64,000 nucleotides of DNA. It comes from Brevibacillus brevis. Its GTDB lineage: Bacteria > Bacillota > Bacilli > Brevibacillales > Brevibacillaceae. Both the position numbers and the translations under genes were made by a program. The notes under the pieces are model-generated. The model did no database searches. It worked only from the letters and a program-made list of their open reading frames with translations, and was not told the DNA's origin. Of this stretch, positions 1 to 9,046 are shown one piece after another. The stretch is from contig NZ_LR134338.1 of assembly GCF_900637055.1 (NCBI RefSeq), forward strand, positions 4,863,001 through 4,927,000, read 5' to 3'. How positions within the stretch are numbered: position 1 is the first letter of the stretch; each line of letters starts with the position of its first letter.

Positions 1-518
1 ATCCTTTTTATCGCAGGAAAATAGAAGAGATCATCGGTCAGCCCATTCAGGTTGCCTATCTTGAAAACCATTCAGATGTCCTCTCCGCCTTACAAGATGC
101 AGACCAAATTGTCACCACCGTCAATCATGCAGATGAAGTAAAAGAATTAGCTGCTCGTTATCACAAGCCAGTCCTCATCATTGGAGCAAATGCCCAGACA
201 AGCACGCTTCTGGAGATTGCTCGCCTGGAGGCAGGCCGTGCAGTTGGATTTGTTTGTCTCGGAAAGAAAGGCGGGGAATGGATGGCGGGCCGTGTCCAAG
301 AGGCAGGTATCGAACAGATTCAACACATGACCGCAGGATTCACTGATGAACGGTCCTTGCATCAGATTATCCACGATTCTGACTTGCTCTATGCCTCCGC
401 TGCGGTATATGATCAGCTCCTCGCGTTGGCTCCAGACAAAACACGGCTCTATCCCATGCTGTTGGAGCAAAGCAGCGAGGCCTTGCTAAAAGAAGCGAGC
501 AACCTCCAAGCACCCTAA
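1..518 (+). CDS. C-terminal part of an unidentified protein (possibly a GntR-type regulator effector domain)
   Basis: The reading frame is open from base 3 to the TAA at 516-518 and has no start inside the window, so about 171 C-terminal residues are present. The visible part alternates hydrophobic strands and helices (VLIIGAN, VGFVCLG), like a periplasmic-binding-type or Rossmann-like ligand domain. No HTH lies in the window. Similar C-terminal domains occur behind GntR-type HTH domains in Bacillales, and that is my best guess from pattern alone. The 162 bases that follow hold no gene and probably contain the promoter of the next one. Confidence 0.5.
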   Translation, partial: PFYRRKIEEIIGQPIQVAYLENHSDVLSALQDADQIVTTVNHADEVKELAARYHKPVLIIGANAQTSTLLEIARLEAGRAVGFVCLGKKGGEWMAGRVQEAGIEQIQHMTAGFTDERSLHQIIHDSDLLYASAAVYDQLLALAPDKTRLYPMLLEQSSEALLKEASNLQAP

Positions 519-680
519 CATTTACCTGTTACCATTTTGTAGGATTTATGTCGATAGTCTGTAACCAACGCCTCCACACTATCGTACATAATGAACGTGT
601 AGCAAGGACAAGCACAAGATACAGCACACTACACATTTACATCATGATCAGTCAGCAAGACTGGGGAGGAGATTCATCAC

Positions 681-1760
681 ATGAAACACATGAAACACTT
701 GAAACACTTGAACAAACTCGTAACAGGAACTGTGCTTACTTCCGTACTTTTCACTGGAGGTTATGCCATTACAGCAGATGCAAGCAACACAACTCCTACA
801 ACAAAAGGCTTGCAAGAGATTACGAAAAAAACAGCAGACGTAACGGGTGACAAAACCGCAGACACAGTCGTTCTGTACGGAAAAAAAGAGAAAAACAGCC
901 CATACGTTAAGGACCTCACTATCAAAGTAACAGATGGCAAAACGAAGAAATCTTTTAACATCGACGTGAAGGACAACGGCTACGAGCCGAAGCTCTCCGT
1001 ACAAGATTTCACTTACGATAAAAAAGGCGAGATCATGGTTACTGCAAGCACTGGCGGAAGCGGCGGCTACACAACCAATCACATCTACATCATTAAAGAT
1101 GGAAAAGCGAAAGAGCTCAGCCTGCCAGGTCTGGATAAAAACAAAGCAGGTGTAGTCGGAGCGGACTTCGTGGAGCTGAAACCAATCGATCTAAACAAAA
1201 ATGGTCTCTACGTGCTGGAAGGTACAGAGCGTCTGACTGGTGATTACAATGCAGATGTTCGCGGCTACCTCAAATCCAAATGGAAGTGGAACCAAACCAA
1301 ATGGGAATTGATGAGTGCCAACTTCGAACCAGCTGTAAAACCACTCGAAGTCTATCATGATACTTTCAAAAGCCAAGACTCTGCCTTTGCTTTTAAAGGT
1401 CCAAAATCTTGGAACGGCAACATCCTTGTTGAGGAAAAAACTGGCCCAAATGCAGACGAATACTTGCCAGAAGCAAAGAGTGTAACTAGCTTCATCTTCA
1501 ATGCAGACAAAGCAGAAGATCGTACACCTGTTGTGGTTATCACCGCGTTTGACCTGAATGACTGGAAAAAACTGAACAACCCGGACGAGCCGCCAGTCGG
1601 CGTCGAAATTGCACGTAACCAAGCAACCAACACGGTTTATGTAGCAAGCTTGCCACAAGACACAGTATTTGACCCAGCAAGCAAAGAAGGGAAAAAATTC
1701 ATCCCTCTGATGATGTCGCTGGACCAAGTAAAACAAGCGTTTACGCTGGTAAAACGATAA
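681..1760 (+). CDS. Secreted protein of unknown function
   Basis: A 359-residue protein starts at an ATG 8 bases behind GGGGAGGAG. Residues 1-34 form a Sec signal peptide: a basic, His-rich start, a hydrophobic core (TGTVLTSVLFTGGYAI) and a likely cleavage after ADA. The mature part is Lys-rich. It begins with a stretch resembling FG-GAP/VCBS-type calcium loops (DVTGDKTADTVVLYG), followed by beta-rich sequence. No catalytic motif was recognised. The gene stands alone, with a terminator shared with the convergent gene downstream. The first codons are near-perfect 9-base repeats (ATGAAACAC, ATGAAACAC, TTGAAACAC). The export prediction is firm; the function is unknown. Confidence 0.85.
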   Translation: MKHMKHLKHLNKLVTGTVLTSVLFTGGYAITADASNTTPTTKGLQEITKKTADVTGDKTADTVVLYGKKEKNSPYVKDLTIKVTDGKTKKSFNIDVKDNGYEPKLSVQDFTYDKKGEIMVTASTGGSGGYTTNHIYIIKDGKAKELSLPGLDKNKAGVVGADFVELKPIDLNKNGLYVLEGTERLTGDYNADVRGYLKSKWKWNQTKWELMSANFEPAVKPLEVYHDTFKSQDSAFAFKGPKSWNGNILVEEKTGPNADEYLPEAKSVTSFIFNADKAEDRTPVVVITAFDLNDWKKLNNPDEPPVGVEIARNQATNTVYVASLPQDTVFDPASKEGKKFIPLMMSLDQVKQAFTLVKR

Positions 1761-1781
1761 TCAATCCGCATCTCTCCACGA

Positions 1782-1820
1782 AAAGTCCCTTTGCCTCTCT
1801 CATAGGCTAGGGGCTTTTTC
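1782..1820. terminator. Shared terminator between convergent genes
   Basis: An AAAGTCCC arm pairs with GGGCTTT around an inner TGCCT/AGGCTA stem, with a T-run on the plus strand. It overlaps the stop of the minus-strand VOC gene. Confidence 0.65.
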
Positions 1821-2207
1821 CAGCTTCGCAAGTCTTCTTTGCTTCTCCGCTTTTTCAGCCGCATCCAGGTACTCGAACAATCCAAGACGATTCCCCCATG
1901 GATCGGCAAACGTCCCCCATTTGACCGGTACCTCTTCCCGTTGGAAAATTTCAAACGGTTCAATTTGCAGTTCGTTGATCAGTCTTTCTCTTTCCGTCTC
2001 GATATCGACAACGGCAAAGCGTACGGGACCGCTTCCTTCCGCAGGAGTCCCTTCTGCCAGCTGGAGCCAGCATCCGGGCAGGACTTCCCATTCAGCAAAT
2101 CCTTCATGCGGAACAAAATCCGGCTCTCTTTGCAAAAAGCTCTGGTACCAGGCTTGTCCTTTGGAGAAATCAGAAGTACGCAATTGAAACGTCATCTCAT
2201 GGATCAT
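1800..2207 (-). CDS. VOC (glyoxalase/bleomycin-resistance fold) family protein
   Basis: A 135-residue protein. The ATG at 2207 is chosen because GGGAGGATTTT lies just upstream; a longer version to 2237 lacks a ribosome site. The pattern is that of a single VOC module: an opening strand (MTFQLRTSDF), a helix with YQSFL, FAEWEVLPGCWLQL in the middle, RFAVVDIE, and the closing WGTFADPWGNRLGLFEY, which matches the usual FxDPxGNxxxL ending. VOC proteins include metal-dependent lyases, dioxygenases and drug-binding proteins, and the substrate here cannot be assigned. The C-terminus carries a short Lys/Glu-rich helix. Confidence 0.85.
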   Translation of the reverse strand: MIHEMTFQLRTSDFSKGQAWYQSFLQREPDFVPHEGFAEWEVLPGCWLQLAEGTPAEGSGPVRFAVVDIETERERLINELQIEPFEIFQREEVPVKWGTFADPWGNRLGLFEYLDAAEKAEKQRRLAKLEKAPSL

Positions 2208-2280
2208 ATAAAATCCTCCCGTCCTTCGACTTTTCATCCATTATTTCACAATCCTTGCGCCACTTTCTAGAGAACGGAAC

Positions 2281-2307
2281 AAAAAAACCCCCGACCGAAG
2301 TCGAGGG
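2281..2307 (-). terminator. Terminator of the NCS2 permease gene
   Basis: On the minus strand CCCTCGAC and GTCGGGGG form a perfect stem around a TTCG loop, followed by seven T. Confidence 0.9.
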
Positions 2308-2317
2308 TAGCCACTCT

Positions 2318-3610
2318 CTATGCGAATATCGGTAGCATCAGATTCAGCAAAAACAATCCTGCAATGACGTACATCAGCGCAGGCACTTCGCGACGCTTGC
2401 CCAATGCGAGCTTCATGAGCGGATACGCCACGAAGCCAAACGCAATTCCATCTACAATGCTGTAAGACAGCGGGATAATCACGATGATCAAAAAGGCAGG
2501 AAAACCTTCCGAGAAGTCCTTCAAATTGATATTCTGTACGTTTTGCAGCATCAGTGCGCCAATGATGATGAGCACTGGAGCAATGGCTCCATCCGGAATC
2601 ATTTTGATGACAGGAAGCAAACCAAGCGAGAGCAGGAACAAGGTACCTGTTACAAGCGAAGTAAGTCCTGTCCTTCCCCCTGCTGCGATTCCTGCCGCGG
2701 TCTCCACCGTCGAAACGGTCGGACTGGTTCCCAAAATGCCAGAGATGGCAGCCGACAACGCATTCGCTTGCAGCGAGCGGCCGAACTTCTGCGGCTGTCC
2801 AATCATCGAGGTATGCCCATGAATCAAGCCAATATTTTCAAAGACGATGACCATCGCTAATGAGAAGGTCGCGATCCAAAATGGCAAAGCCCAAATGGCA
2901 GAAAAGGAAAGACCCGCAAATACGCTTCCGTAATCCGCAAACGAAAACGATCCTCCTCCACCCGTCTCGACAATCCCGAACAAAAAGCCAAGTCCTGTAC
3001 CAACCGCAATTCCGATCAAGAAGTTGCCCGGCACATTGCGAACAAACAAAATCAACGTAACAATCAACGTAATCAGCGTGACGATCACATGCGGGCAGGA
3101 CAAGTCACCCAGCGCGACAAATGTAGACGGATTCATGACGATCAGTCCGCCTTTTTGCAGACCGATGAAGGTCAAGAACAACCCAATCCCTACGGTAATC
3201 GCCTCTTTTAGCGAAGAGGGAATCGCATTGGACAATATCGTCGCAGCCCTGGTAAAGGCAATTACAGTAAAGATCAGACCCGAAACAAAAACAGCAGCCA
3301 ATGCTTCCTGCCAAGTGAGGCCCATCGATTGGCATAACGTGTACGTAAATAGAGCATTGATCCCCATGCCGGGAACCAGAATAATAGGAGCATTTGCCCA
3401 AAAGGCCATGAGAAGCGACCCGATAAATGCCGTCAATACAGTCGCCAGAATGCCTGCTTCCATCGGTATTCCAGCATCATTTAAAATCGAAGCGTTTACG
3501 GCAACAATGTAGACAATGGTGACAAAGCCAATGAATCCGGCGATGAGTTCCCTTTGAAACGTCGTGTCGTAAGCGCGCAAGTGAAATAGCTTTTCCATCC
3601 ACGTACGCAC
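2318..3610 (-). CDS. NCS2-family purine permease (AzgA/PbuG/PbuO type)
   Basis: A 430-residue polytopic membrane protein, the usual length for the AzgA-like branch of NCS2. These carriers import adenine, guanine or hypoxanthine with protons. Family landmarks are FQRELIAGFIGFVTIVYIV at the N-terminus, the NAPIILVPGMGINALFTY segment, IPSSLKEAITVGIGLFL, and ALSAAISGILGTSPTVSTVE, all typical of PbuG/PbuO-like proteins. About 12 or more hydrophobic segments are visible. It is monocistronic with its own terminator and is transcribed away from a LysR regulator, which is the obvious candidate controller. No purine riboswitch was recognised upstream. The exact base specificity cannot be read from the sequence. 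Confidence 0.92.
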   Translation of the reverse strand: MRTWMEKLFHLRAYDTTFQRELIAGFIGFVTIVYIVAVNASILNDAGIPMEAGILATVLTAFIGSLLMAFWANAPIILVPGMGINALFTYTLCQSMGLTWQEALAAVFVSGLIFTVIAFTRAATILSNAIPSSLKEAITVGIGLFLTFIGLQKGGLIVMNPSTFVALGDLSCPHVIVTLITLIVTLILFVRNVPGNFLIGIAVGTGLGFLFGIVETGGGGSFSFADYGSVFAGLSFSAIWALPFWIATFSLAMVIVFENIGLIHGHTSMIGQPQKFGRSLQANALSAAISGILGTSPTVSTVETAAGIAAGGRTGLTSLVTGTLFLLSLGLLPVIKMIPDGAIAPVLIIIGALMLQNVQNINLKDFSEGFPAFLIIVIIPLSYSIVDGIAFGFVAYPLMKLALGKRREVPALMYVIAGLFLLNLMLPIFA

Positions 3611-3688
3611 GGATTTCCCCTTCTTTCCTTTATGTCTTTTCCATGAAGTGAAGATTCACAGGAAACATGCTATCATAGCTTCATCAAT

Positions 3689-3730
3689 ATGAAAAATATC
3701 CATAAAATCTAATTTTCATATCGTTTTCAT
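3689..3730. promoter_or_regulatory. Candidate LysR operator between divergent genes
   Basis: ATGAAAA at 3689-3695 is the inverted complement of TTTTCAT at 3713-3719. A second TTTTCATAT follows at 3724, giving a direct repeat spaced by CG. The layout suits a LysR-type site in the divergent promoter region, but this is inference from symmetry only. Confidence 0.45.
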
Positions 3731-3766
3731 ATGGAACCATTCTCGCAAGGAAAGAAGGCATTGTGT

Positions 3767-4639
3767 GTGGATATTCGGCAACTGCGTTACTTTATCGCCA
3801 TAGCAGAAGAAGGTCAGATAACGGGAGCGGCTAAAAGACTGAACATGGCCCAGCCGCCTTTGAGTCAGCAGCTGAAGCAAATGGAAGAGGAACTTGGGGT
3901 CATGCTCGTAGAGCGCTCGGGAAAACAAATGGTCCTGACGGAAGCAGGCCTGACCCTCTATAAACAGGCGCTCAATATCGTTCATCAAATGGAGGAAGCT
4001 CTCTCCGAGGTCAAAGAAACAGGCGAAGGCATTCGTGGAACGCTTTCTATCGGTGTCAGTGCACTGTCAGCCTATCGTCTGCCAGAACAAATTCGTGTGT
4101 TTCAGCAAAAATATCCGCTCATTACGTATAAAATCTGGAAAGGCGACACACAGCTCCTCAATCAGTGGCTGGAGCGCAGAACCATAGAAGTCGCAATCGT
4201 GCGCCTTCCCCACTCGTTGAACAACTGCACTATGATTCCGTTGGAGGAAGAGGATTTTGTGCTCATCGTTCCTGCCACCTCCCCCTATGCCGATCGCAAA
4301 GAAATTGAAATGCGCGAGATCGCCGAGTTACCGCTCATCATGCCGAGTACGCCAGGATTGGGCATCTACGATTTGATTATCAAGGAATTCTCCCGTCTAG
4401 GAGTGGAACCGCACGTCATCTGCGAGTGCCCAGACATCTCTCTTATTGTCAGCATGGTCGCCTCCTCGGTCGGTTCCTCCATCGTCCCCATCTCGGCATG
4501 GGAAACCCATCAGAGCGAACAAATTCGCGGGATTCGACTCTCCGGAACTTCCATTTATTCTTCCGCTGCTGTCGTTTGGCAGTCTGGACGCCATCTGTCC
4601 AAAGCAGCAAATCGGTTTATCGAGACGTTTTCATCGTAA
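3767..4639 (+). CDS. LysR-family transcriptional regulator
   Basis: About 290 residues. The GTG at 3767 is preferred: it puts DIRQLRYFIAIAEEGQITGAA at the N-terminus, as in all LysR proteins, and has AAGGAAAGAAGG upstream; TTG at 3761 is an alternative. Residues 1-60 form the winged HTH (AAKRLNMAQPPLSQQLKQME), and residues 90-290 the two-lobed effector domain (LSIGVSALSAYRLP to the C-terminus). It is divergent from the NCS2 permease and lies 93 bases ahead of a BCCT transporter, so it could regulate either. The inducer is unknown. Confidence 0.9.
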   Translation: MDIRQLRYFIAIAEEGQITGAAKRLNMAQPPLSQQLKQMEEELGVMLVERSGKQMVLTEAGLTLYKQALNIVHQMEEALSEVKETGEGIRGTLSIGVSALSAYRLPEQIRVFQQKYPLITYKIWKGDTQLLNQWLERRTIEVAIVRLPHSLNNCTMIPLEEEDFVLIVPATSPYADRKEIEMREIAELPLIMPSTPGLGIYDLIIKEFSRLGVEPHVICECPDISLIVSMVASSVGSSIVPISAWETHQSEQIRGIRLSGTSIYSSAAVVWQSGRHLSKAANRFIETFSS

Positions 4640-4732
4640 GTCCATTCAGGGGGGTTACATCCGGAATAATCTTGGAAATCCCGCGGGATGATAAACTATT
4701 ACCATTTCTTGTAGATTCCCGGGAGGATAACC

Positions 4733-6256
4733 ATGACGTTCCTGATATCCTTGACCATTGTCTTTGTCATTGTGCTGTTCGGGGTGATTTCTCCCGAGCT
4801 TTTCGCCTCTGCGGCTTCCCATGTACTGAAAGTGACCACAACGAATTTTGGCTGGTTTTATTTAATTGTGACTTTCGGTTTTCTGATCTTTTGCATCTTC
4901 CTTGCCTTTAGCCGATACGGACAAATTCCTTTAGGGAGCGACGATGACGAGCCGGAATATTCGCTGCCTACGTGGTTTGCCATGCTGTTTTCTGCGGGGA
5001 TGGGGATTGGGCTTGTCTTTTGGGGAGTAGCGGAGCCCGTCTCCCATTACTTCTCTCCGCCAGCAGGTGTGACCGGACAAACGACCGAAGCTGCACAAAC
5101 TGCTCTGCGCTATGCATTTTTTCACTGGGGTCTGCATCCTTGGGGGATCTATGCTCTCATTGCTCTCGCTCTTGCCTATTTTCAGTTTCGCAAAGGGGCA
5201 AAGGGCTTGATTTCCTCCACTTTTGGCCCGTTGCTCGGTGAGCGCATACACGGACCGCTTGGAAAAGGGATCGATGTACTGGCTGTCATCGCTACGGCAT
5301 TCGGTGTCGCAACCTCACTTGGTCTCGGAACTCTGCAAATAAACGGGGGCTTGTCTCACCTCTTTGGACTGCCGTCCAGCACCACCGTGCAAATCGTGAT
5401 CATTTCCATTATTACGGTACTATTTCTGCTCTCGGCTACGACAGGGCTGGATCGGGGAATCAAGTATTTGAGCAATACGAATCTGGTCTTGGCATTGCTG
5501 CTCCTCCTGCTGACGCTCGTATTGGGACCAACCTCGTTTATTTTTGACGCCTTTACCAGCACGCTAGGCAGCTATTTGAACAATCTCATCTCGATGAGCT
5601 TGCGGCTGACCCCGTTTACACAAGGGACATGGGTAGCCAACTGGACGTTATTTTACTGGTCGTGGTGGATTGCCTGGGCGCCGTTCGTCGGCATGTTTAT
5701 CGCACGCGTCTCCAAAGGTCGCACGATCAAGGAATTCGTCATTTGTGTGATGCTCGTTCCGAGTTTGTTGAGCTTCATTTGGTTTTCGGTGTTTGGCGGG
5801 ACTGCACTTCACCTCGAGATTTTTGATCAAGCGCCTATAGGGGCAGCCGTGCAACGTGACATCTCGACTGCGTTGTTCCTCGCACTGGAGCAGTTGCCCA
5901 TGGGATACATTCTGGCTGTCGTTGCGATTCTGTTGATCATCACGTTTTTTATCACGTCGGCGGATTCAGCTATTTTCGTGCTCGGCATGCTGTCTTCTGA
6001 TGGCAACCTGGACCCGTCGAATCGGGTAAAAATCACCTGGGGCGTCCTTCAATCCGCTATCGCGATCGTTCTTTTGTTAAGCGGCGGCTTGGAAGGCCTG
6101 CAGACAGCCTCCATTGTGGCTGCGCTGCCTTTTACCGTCATCATGGTTCTGATGTGCTTCTCCCTCGTCATGGCACTGCAGGAAGAAGACCGGATCGCGA
6201 AAAAGAAACGAAAGGATCAGCAAAAGAAGCTGGAGAGGTTGTTGAAGGAGCTGTAA
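4733..6256 (+). CDS. BCCT-family betaine/carnitine/choline-type transporter
   Basis: A 507-residue protein with a GGGAGGATAACC ribosome site directly before the ATG. It has about 12 hydrophobic segments and the BCCT hallmarks: PTWFAMLFSAGMGIGLVFWG and AEPVSHY near residues 80-110, and the Trp-rich signature FYWSWWIAWAPFVGMFIARV near 305-325, which forms the substrate path. BCCT proteins are sodium- or proton-coupled carriers of quaternary amines and act in osmoprotection or catabolism. The basic C-terminal tail (KKKRKDQQKKLERLLKEL) resembles regulatory tails of osmosensing members. Which compatible solute it carries cannot be assigned. Confidence 0.94.
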   Translation: MTFLISLTIVFVIVLFGVISPELFASAASHVLKVTTTNFGWFYLIVTFGFLIFCIFLAFSRYGQIPLGSDDDEPEYSLPTWFAMLFSAGMGIGLVFWGVAEPVSHYFSPPAGVTGQTTEAAQTALRYAFFHWGLHPWGIYALIALALAYFQFRKGAKGLISSTFGPLLGERIHGPLGKGIDVLAVIATAFGVATSLGLGTLQINGGLSHLFGLPSSTTVQIVIISIITVLFLLSATTGLDRGIKYLSNTNLVLALLLLLLTLVLGPTSFIFDAFTSTLGSYLNNLISMSLRLTPFTQGTWVANWTLFYWSWWIAWAPFVGMFIARVSKGRTIKEFVICVMLVPSLLSFIWFSVFGGTALHLEIFDQAPIGAAVQRDISTALFLALEQLPMGYILAVVAILLIITFFITSADSAIFVLGMLSSDGNLDPSNRVKITWGVLQSAIAIVLLLSGGLEGLQTASIVAALPFTVIMVLMCFSLVMALQEEDRIAKKKRKDQQKKLERLLKEL

Positions 6257-6264
6257 AAAGCAGG

Positions 6265-6304
6265 AAGACCCTTCCATGAGGCATTCTGCTTCGTGAAGGG
6301 TCTT
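6265..6304 (+). terminator. Terminator after the BCCT gene
   Basis: AAGACCCTTC at 6265-6274 is perfectly complementary to GAAGGGTCTT at 6295-6304, followed by a short AT stretch. Confidence 0.75.
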
Positions 6305-6348
6305 ATTATATGGTATCATATGGTAAAAATTTCAAAGGATCTGATGAA

Positions 6349-6879
6349 ATGGAGTTAGATCGTTCTTTTCGAAAAAAGACTGTACCGATACCGTACGGGA
6401 AATTGACGACTGTCTTCATCCTGTTCATTGCCTCGTTTATGATCTGGCAAGTATGGGAAAATCAAAATCGCCTCTATACTGACAATCTGTACATGAAACA
6501 ATCGATTTTTACAGGTGTGATGTTTCAAGTGGAATTTCTCAAGGAGCCAGACGGGGAAGAAATAGAGCTGTACAGCTTTGTAACCCCAGACGCTCGAGTA
6601 GATGGCCACCAAATGCACAAAGACAACCAACTGGAGTTTTCATTACTGGAGAATAAAATCGATCTGCTCATTCGGGAAGAGCGCAATGTCATCTTTTATT
6701 CCCTACTCTTGTCGTACACACTGGCCGTTTGGTTCATACTGCGAAATCTTATTCGTGATAGTGGCCTTCCTATTTTCGCCTTTGTTGCATGTGTTTTCTT
6801 CAGTTTTTCTCTCTGGCGTTCTTGGTTCAAAATACAGGAGTTGCTTGAAGAGACCGCTTATTATATGAGCAGATTGTAA
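6349..6879 (+). CDS. Small membrane protein of unknown function
   Basis: About 176 residues from the ATG at 6349, which has CAAAGGAT at a proper distance; an upstream ATG at 6310 lies inside the preceding terminator region and is unlikely. One hydrophobic segment lies near the N-terminus (TTVFILFIASFMIWQVW), then an extracytoplasmic stretch of about 75 residues, then two more segments (IFYSLLLSYTLAVWFIL and IFAFVACVFFSFSLW). No family was recognised. It sits between two terminators and is probably monocistronic. Confidence 0.7.
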   Translation: MELDRSFRKKTVPIPYGKLTTVFILFIASFMIWQVWENQNRLYTDNLYMKQSIFTGVMFQVEFLKEPDGEEIELYSFVTPDARVDGHQMHKDNQLEFSLLENKIDLLIREERNVIFYSLLLSYTLAVWFILRNLIRDSGLPIFAFVACVFFSFSLWRSWFKIQELLEETAYYMSRL

Positions 6880-6909
6880 AAAGGGACGCTATTCATCGCG
6901 TCCCCCTTT
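6880..6909. terminator. Bidirectional terminator
   Basis: AAAGGGACGC and GCGTCCCCCTTT form a stem between two convergent genes, with short A and T tracts on either side. Confidence 0.75.
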
Positions 6910-6910
6910 G

Positions 6911-7363
6911 TTATTCTTTGGATGCTTTCGCCTCAGATGTTACCTCAATCCCGTTTCGGCGAAACAGCGCCGCCGTCAGACCGACACCCGGCACCTTTTT
7001 CCCGGAAAAGCTGCCATCGTATACAAAGGAGCTTCCACAGGACGGGCTGTTCTCTTTTAAGATGGCGGATGTGGCTCCAACCGTTTTCGCCAGCTTCAGC
7101 GCTTGGTTCGCCCCCATCAAAAATTCTTCGGTGACGTCTCGGCCTGTGTTGTCTATGATGCGTGCTTTGCCATCCAGAACATCTTCTCCCGTCCCCCCGA
7201 TGATTTCTGCTGGCGGTCGTGGTGTTGGCAAGCCTCCCAGCTGCTCAGGACAGACGGGGATAGCCTTTCCTTCCCGGAGCAATTGCTCTAGTTCTTGGTC
7301 CAAGCATGACTTCTGATCGTAACGGCATTCACAGCCGATCAAACAGGCACTGATCACTTTCAT
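6911..7363 (-). CDS. DUF523-family protein
   Basis: A 150-residue protein, the usual length for stand-alone DUF523 members. The family pattern is complete: VISACLIGCECRYD at the start, VCPEQLGGLPTPRPPAEI near residue 40, and ILKENSPSCGS near residue 100. The paired Cys positions (ACLxGxxCRYDG-like, SPSCG) suggest metal or Fe-S binding, but the biochemical role of the family is not established to my knowledge. The stop of the upstream coaA gene is 21 bases from its start, so the two are probably co-transcribed. Confidence 0.88.
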   Translation of the reverse strand: MKVISACLIGCECRYDQKSCLDQELEQLLREGKAIPVCPEQLGGLPTPRPPAEIIGGTGEDVLDGKARIIDNTGRDVTEEFLMGANQALKLAKTVGATSAILKENSPSCGSSFVYDGSFSGKKVPGVGLTAALFRRNGIEVTSEAKASKE

Positions 7364-7384
7364 GACAACCGTCTCCCACCTTTT

Positions 7385-8323
7385 TTATAGTTTACGCAGC
7401 TTCACGCTTTGCACCATATGATCCTGACCTTTGTCCAAAATCAATTGAGCGCGAACACGCGTCGGCAAAATATTTTGGCGAAGGTTGGCTCCGTTGATTT
7501 CCGTCCAAATGCCGGTAGCTACCTCAGTCGCCTCCTCGTCAGACAGACTCGCGTAACGCTTGAAATACGAGGATGGATCGGAAAACGCGGTCTGGCGCAG
7601 CAGCTTGAACCGCTCTACATACCATTGCAGGATGTGCTTCTCTTCCGCGTGCACGTAGATTGTGAAATCAAAGAAATCGGAAACAATGACCTCGGAGATA
7701 CGAGCATCGTTTTCGTCCCCTCTAGGCGGTTGCAGCACATTCAAGCCTTCGACAATCAAAATGTCAGGCTGTCTGACGGTCTGCCATTCATCTGGCACAA
7801 TGTCATACACAAGGTGAGAATAGACTGGCGCTTTGACTTCAGGCAAACCCGATTTTACATCGGATAAAAAATGGATAAAACGGCGCAAATCATAGCTCTC
7901 CGGGAATCCCTTGCGCTTCATGATTCCTCTGTCTTCTAGAACCTTGTTCGGATACAGGAATCCATCGGTCGTTACCAAATCGACCTTCGGATGATTCGGC
8001 CAGCGGGACAACAGCGTCTGCAAAATGCGAGCCGTTGTGCTTTTGCCTACAGCCACACTGCCTGCGATACCGATAATGAATGGGACCTTGCCATCCTGGT
8101 TCCCTAAAAAAGTGTGAGTCGCCTGGTATAGCTCCTGCGTGCCCCCGACATACAAATTCAGCAGACGGGACAACGGTAGGTAAATGTCGGAGACTTCCGT
8201 CATGGACATTTTCTCGTTCAAGCCCTGCAAAAGGGAAAGCTCGTTATCAGATATGGTCAACGGCGTGGAAGCCCTCAGAGCACTCCACTGCTCGCGATTA
8301 AATGTAACATAGGGTGATGCCAT
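7385..8323 (-). CDS. coaA: Type I pantothenate kinase
   Basis: Phosphorylates pantothenate with ATP, the first committed step of coenzyme A synthesis. About 312 residues, matching bacterial CoaA. The Walker A loop GIAGSVAVGKSTTAR lies near residue 95, followed by the family stretches VDLVTTDGFLYPN and KRKGFPESYDLRRFIHFL; ILIVEGLNVLQ forms the Walker B region. The ATG at 8323 gives the family-like start MASPYVTFNREQW and has GGAAAGGATG upstream; the ATG at 8347 is also possible. A DUF523 gene follows 21 bases downstream. Confidence 0.95.
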   Translation of the reverse strand: MASPYVTFNREQWSALRASTPLTISDNELSLLQGLNEKMSMTEVSDIYLPLSRLLNLYVGGTQELYQATHTFLGNQDGKVPFIIGIAGSVAVGKSTTARILQTLLSRWPNHPKVDLVTTDGFLYPNKVLEDRGIMKRKGFPESYDLRRFIHFLSDVKSGLPEVKAPVYSHLVYDIVPDEWQTVRQPDILIVEGLNVLQPPRGDENDARISEVIVSDFFDFTIYVHAEEKHILQWYVERFKLLRQTAFSDPSSYFKRYASLSDEEATEVATGIWTEINGANLRQNILPTRVRAQLILDKGQDHMVQSVKLRKL

Positions 8324-8462
8324 GGGAATGTACATCCTTTCCATCATGAAAGTGCTTTCTTTAATTCAACACAAAGTTAGTTTACACCAGCATGTCTTTC
8401 TTGGGAACATGGGCGTTGTCCCAAATCAGCCAGCCCTGCACTTTGCCTTCATAAGCACATAG

Positions 8463-8491
8463 GAAAAAAGCCGATACCCCATGGCATCAGC
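8463..8491 (-). terminator. Terminator of the dps gene
   Basis: On the minus strand GCTGATGCC and GGTATCGGC form a stem around ATGG, followed by a T6 run. Confidence 0.8.
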
Positions 8492-8514
8492 TATGCTTGC
8501 AAAAGAATTTCTTT

Positions 8515-8967
8515 TTATTTTCCCAGGTGAGCTTGCAGCATCCACACATGCTTTTGCAAGCTGTCCATGATCCCTAAGAACATATCGCCAGTCGCTTCAT
8601 CGTCCCCTGCTTCCGCGGCTGTAATACCTTCTTTGAGCTCCTTGATCAGGAGTGTAAAATCGCTCACGACTGCCTCTACCATCTGATCCGCAGACTCTCC
8701 ACCTGTCGCTTCCTTAATGGAAGCCTGCTCCATACAAGCCTTCAATGTCGAAACAGGCTTGCCCCCAACCGTTAACAGCCGTTCTGCCAGCTCATCCACA
8801 TTTTTGGCTGCCTCGTTGTATAGCTCCTCGAATTTTTCATGCAGAGTAAAGAAGTTCGGGCCTTTGACAAACCAGTGATAATGATGCAGCTTCATATACA
8901 GTACAGACCAGTTGGCAACCTGTTTATTAAGTACGTCGGTCACGGGCCGACTCATTGTCATACTCAT
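8515..8967 (-). CDS. dps: Dps-family ferritin-like DNA-protection protein
   Basis: A 150-residue four-helix protein. Dps dodecamers oxidise Fe(II) with hydrogen peroxide, store the iron and shield DNA during stress. The ferroxidase pattern is visible at residues 27-65: LHHYHWFVKGPNFFTLHEKF, then ELYNEAAKNVDELAER, supplying the inter-subunit His, Asp and Glu ligands. The last helix carries SLQKHVWMLQAHLG. The start has GAGAGGTGGAG upstream. The gene is monocistronic with its own terminator. A PerR-type operator would be expected, but I could not define one confidently. Confidence 0.94.
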   Translation of the reverse strand: MSMTMSRPVTDVLNKQVANWSVLYMKLHHYHWFVKGPNFFTLHEKFEELYNEAAKNVDELAERLLTVGGKPVSTLKACMEQASIKEATGGESADQMVEAVVSDFTLLIKELKEGITAAEAGDDEATGDMFLGIMDSLQKHVWMLQAHLGK

Positions 8968-9046
8968 CCGGACGCTCCACCTCTCATGGTATAGATATAG
9001 CGTTTGTAGTATGTGGTGAATGGGTTTTTTCTATTCCAGACGCCGT

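Noticed and set aside
2208..2237. Longer start for the VOC protein
   Set aside because: The upstream codons have no ribosome site, while the ATG at 2207 follows GGGAGGATTTT.
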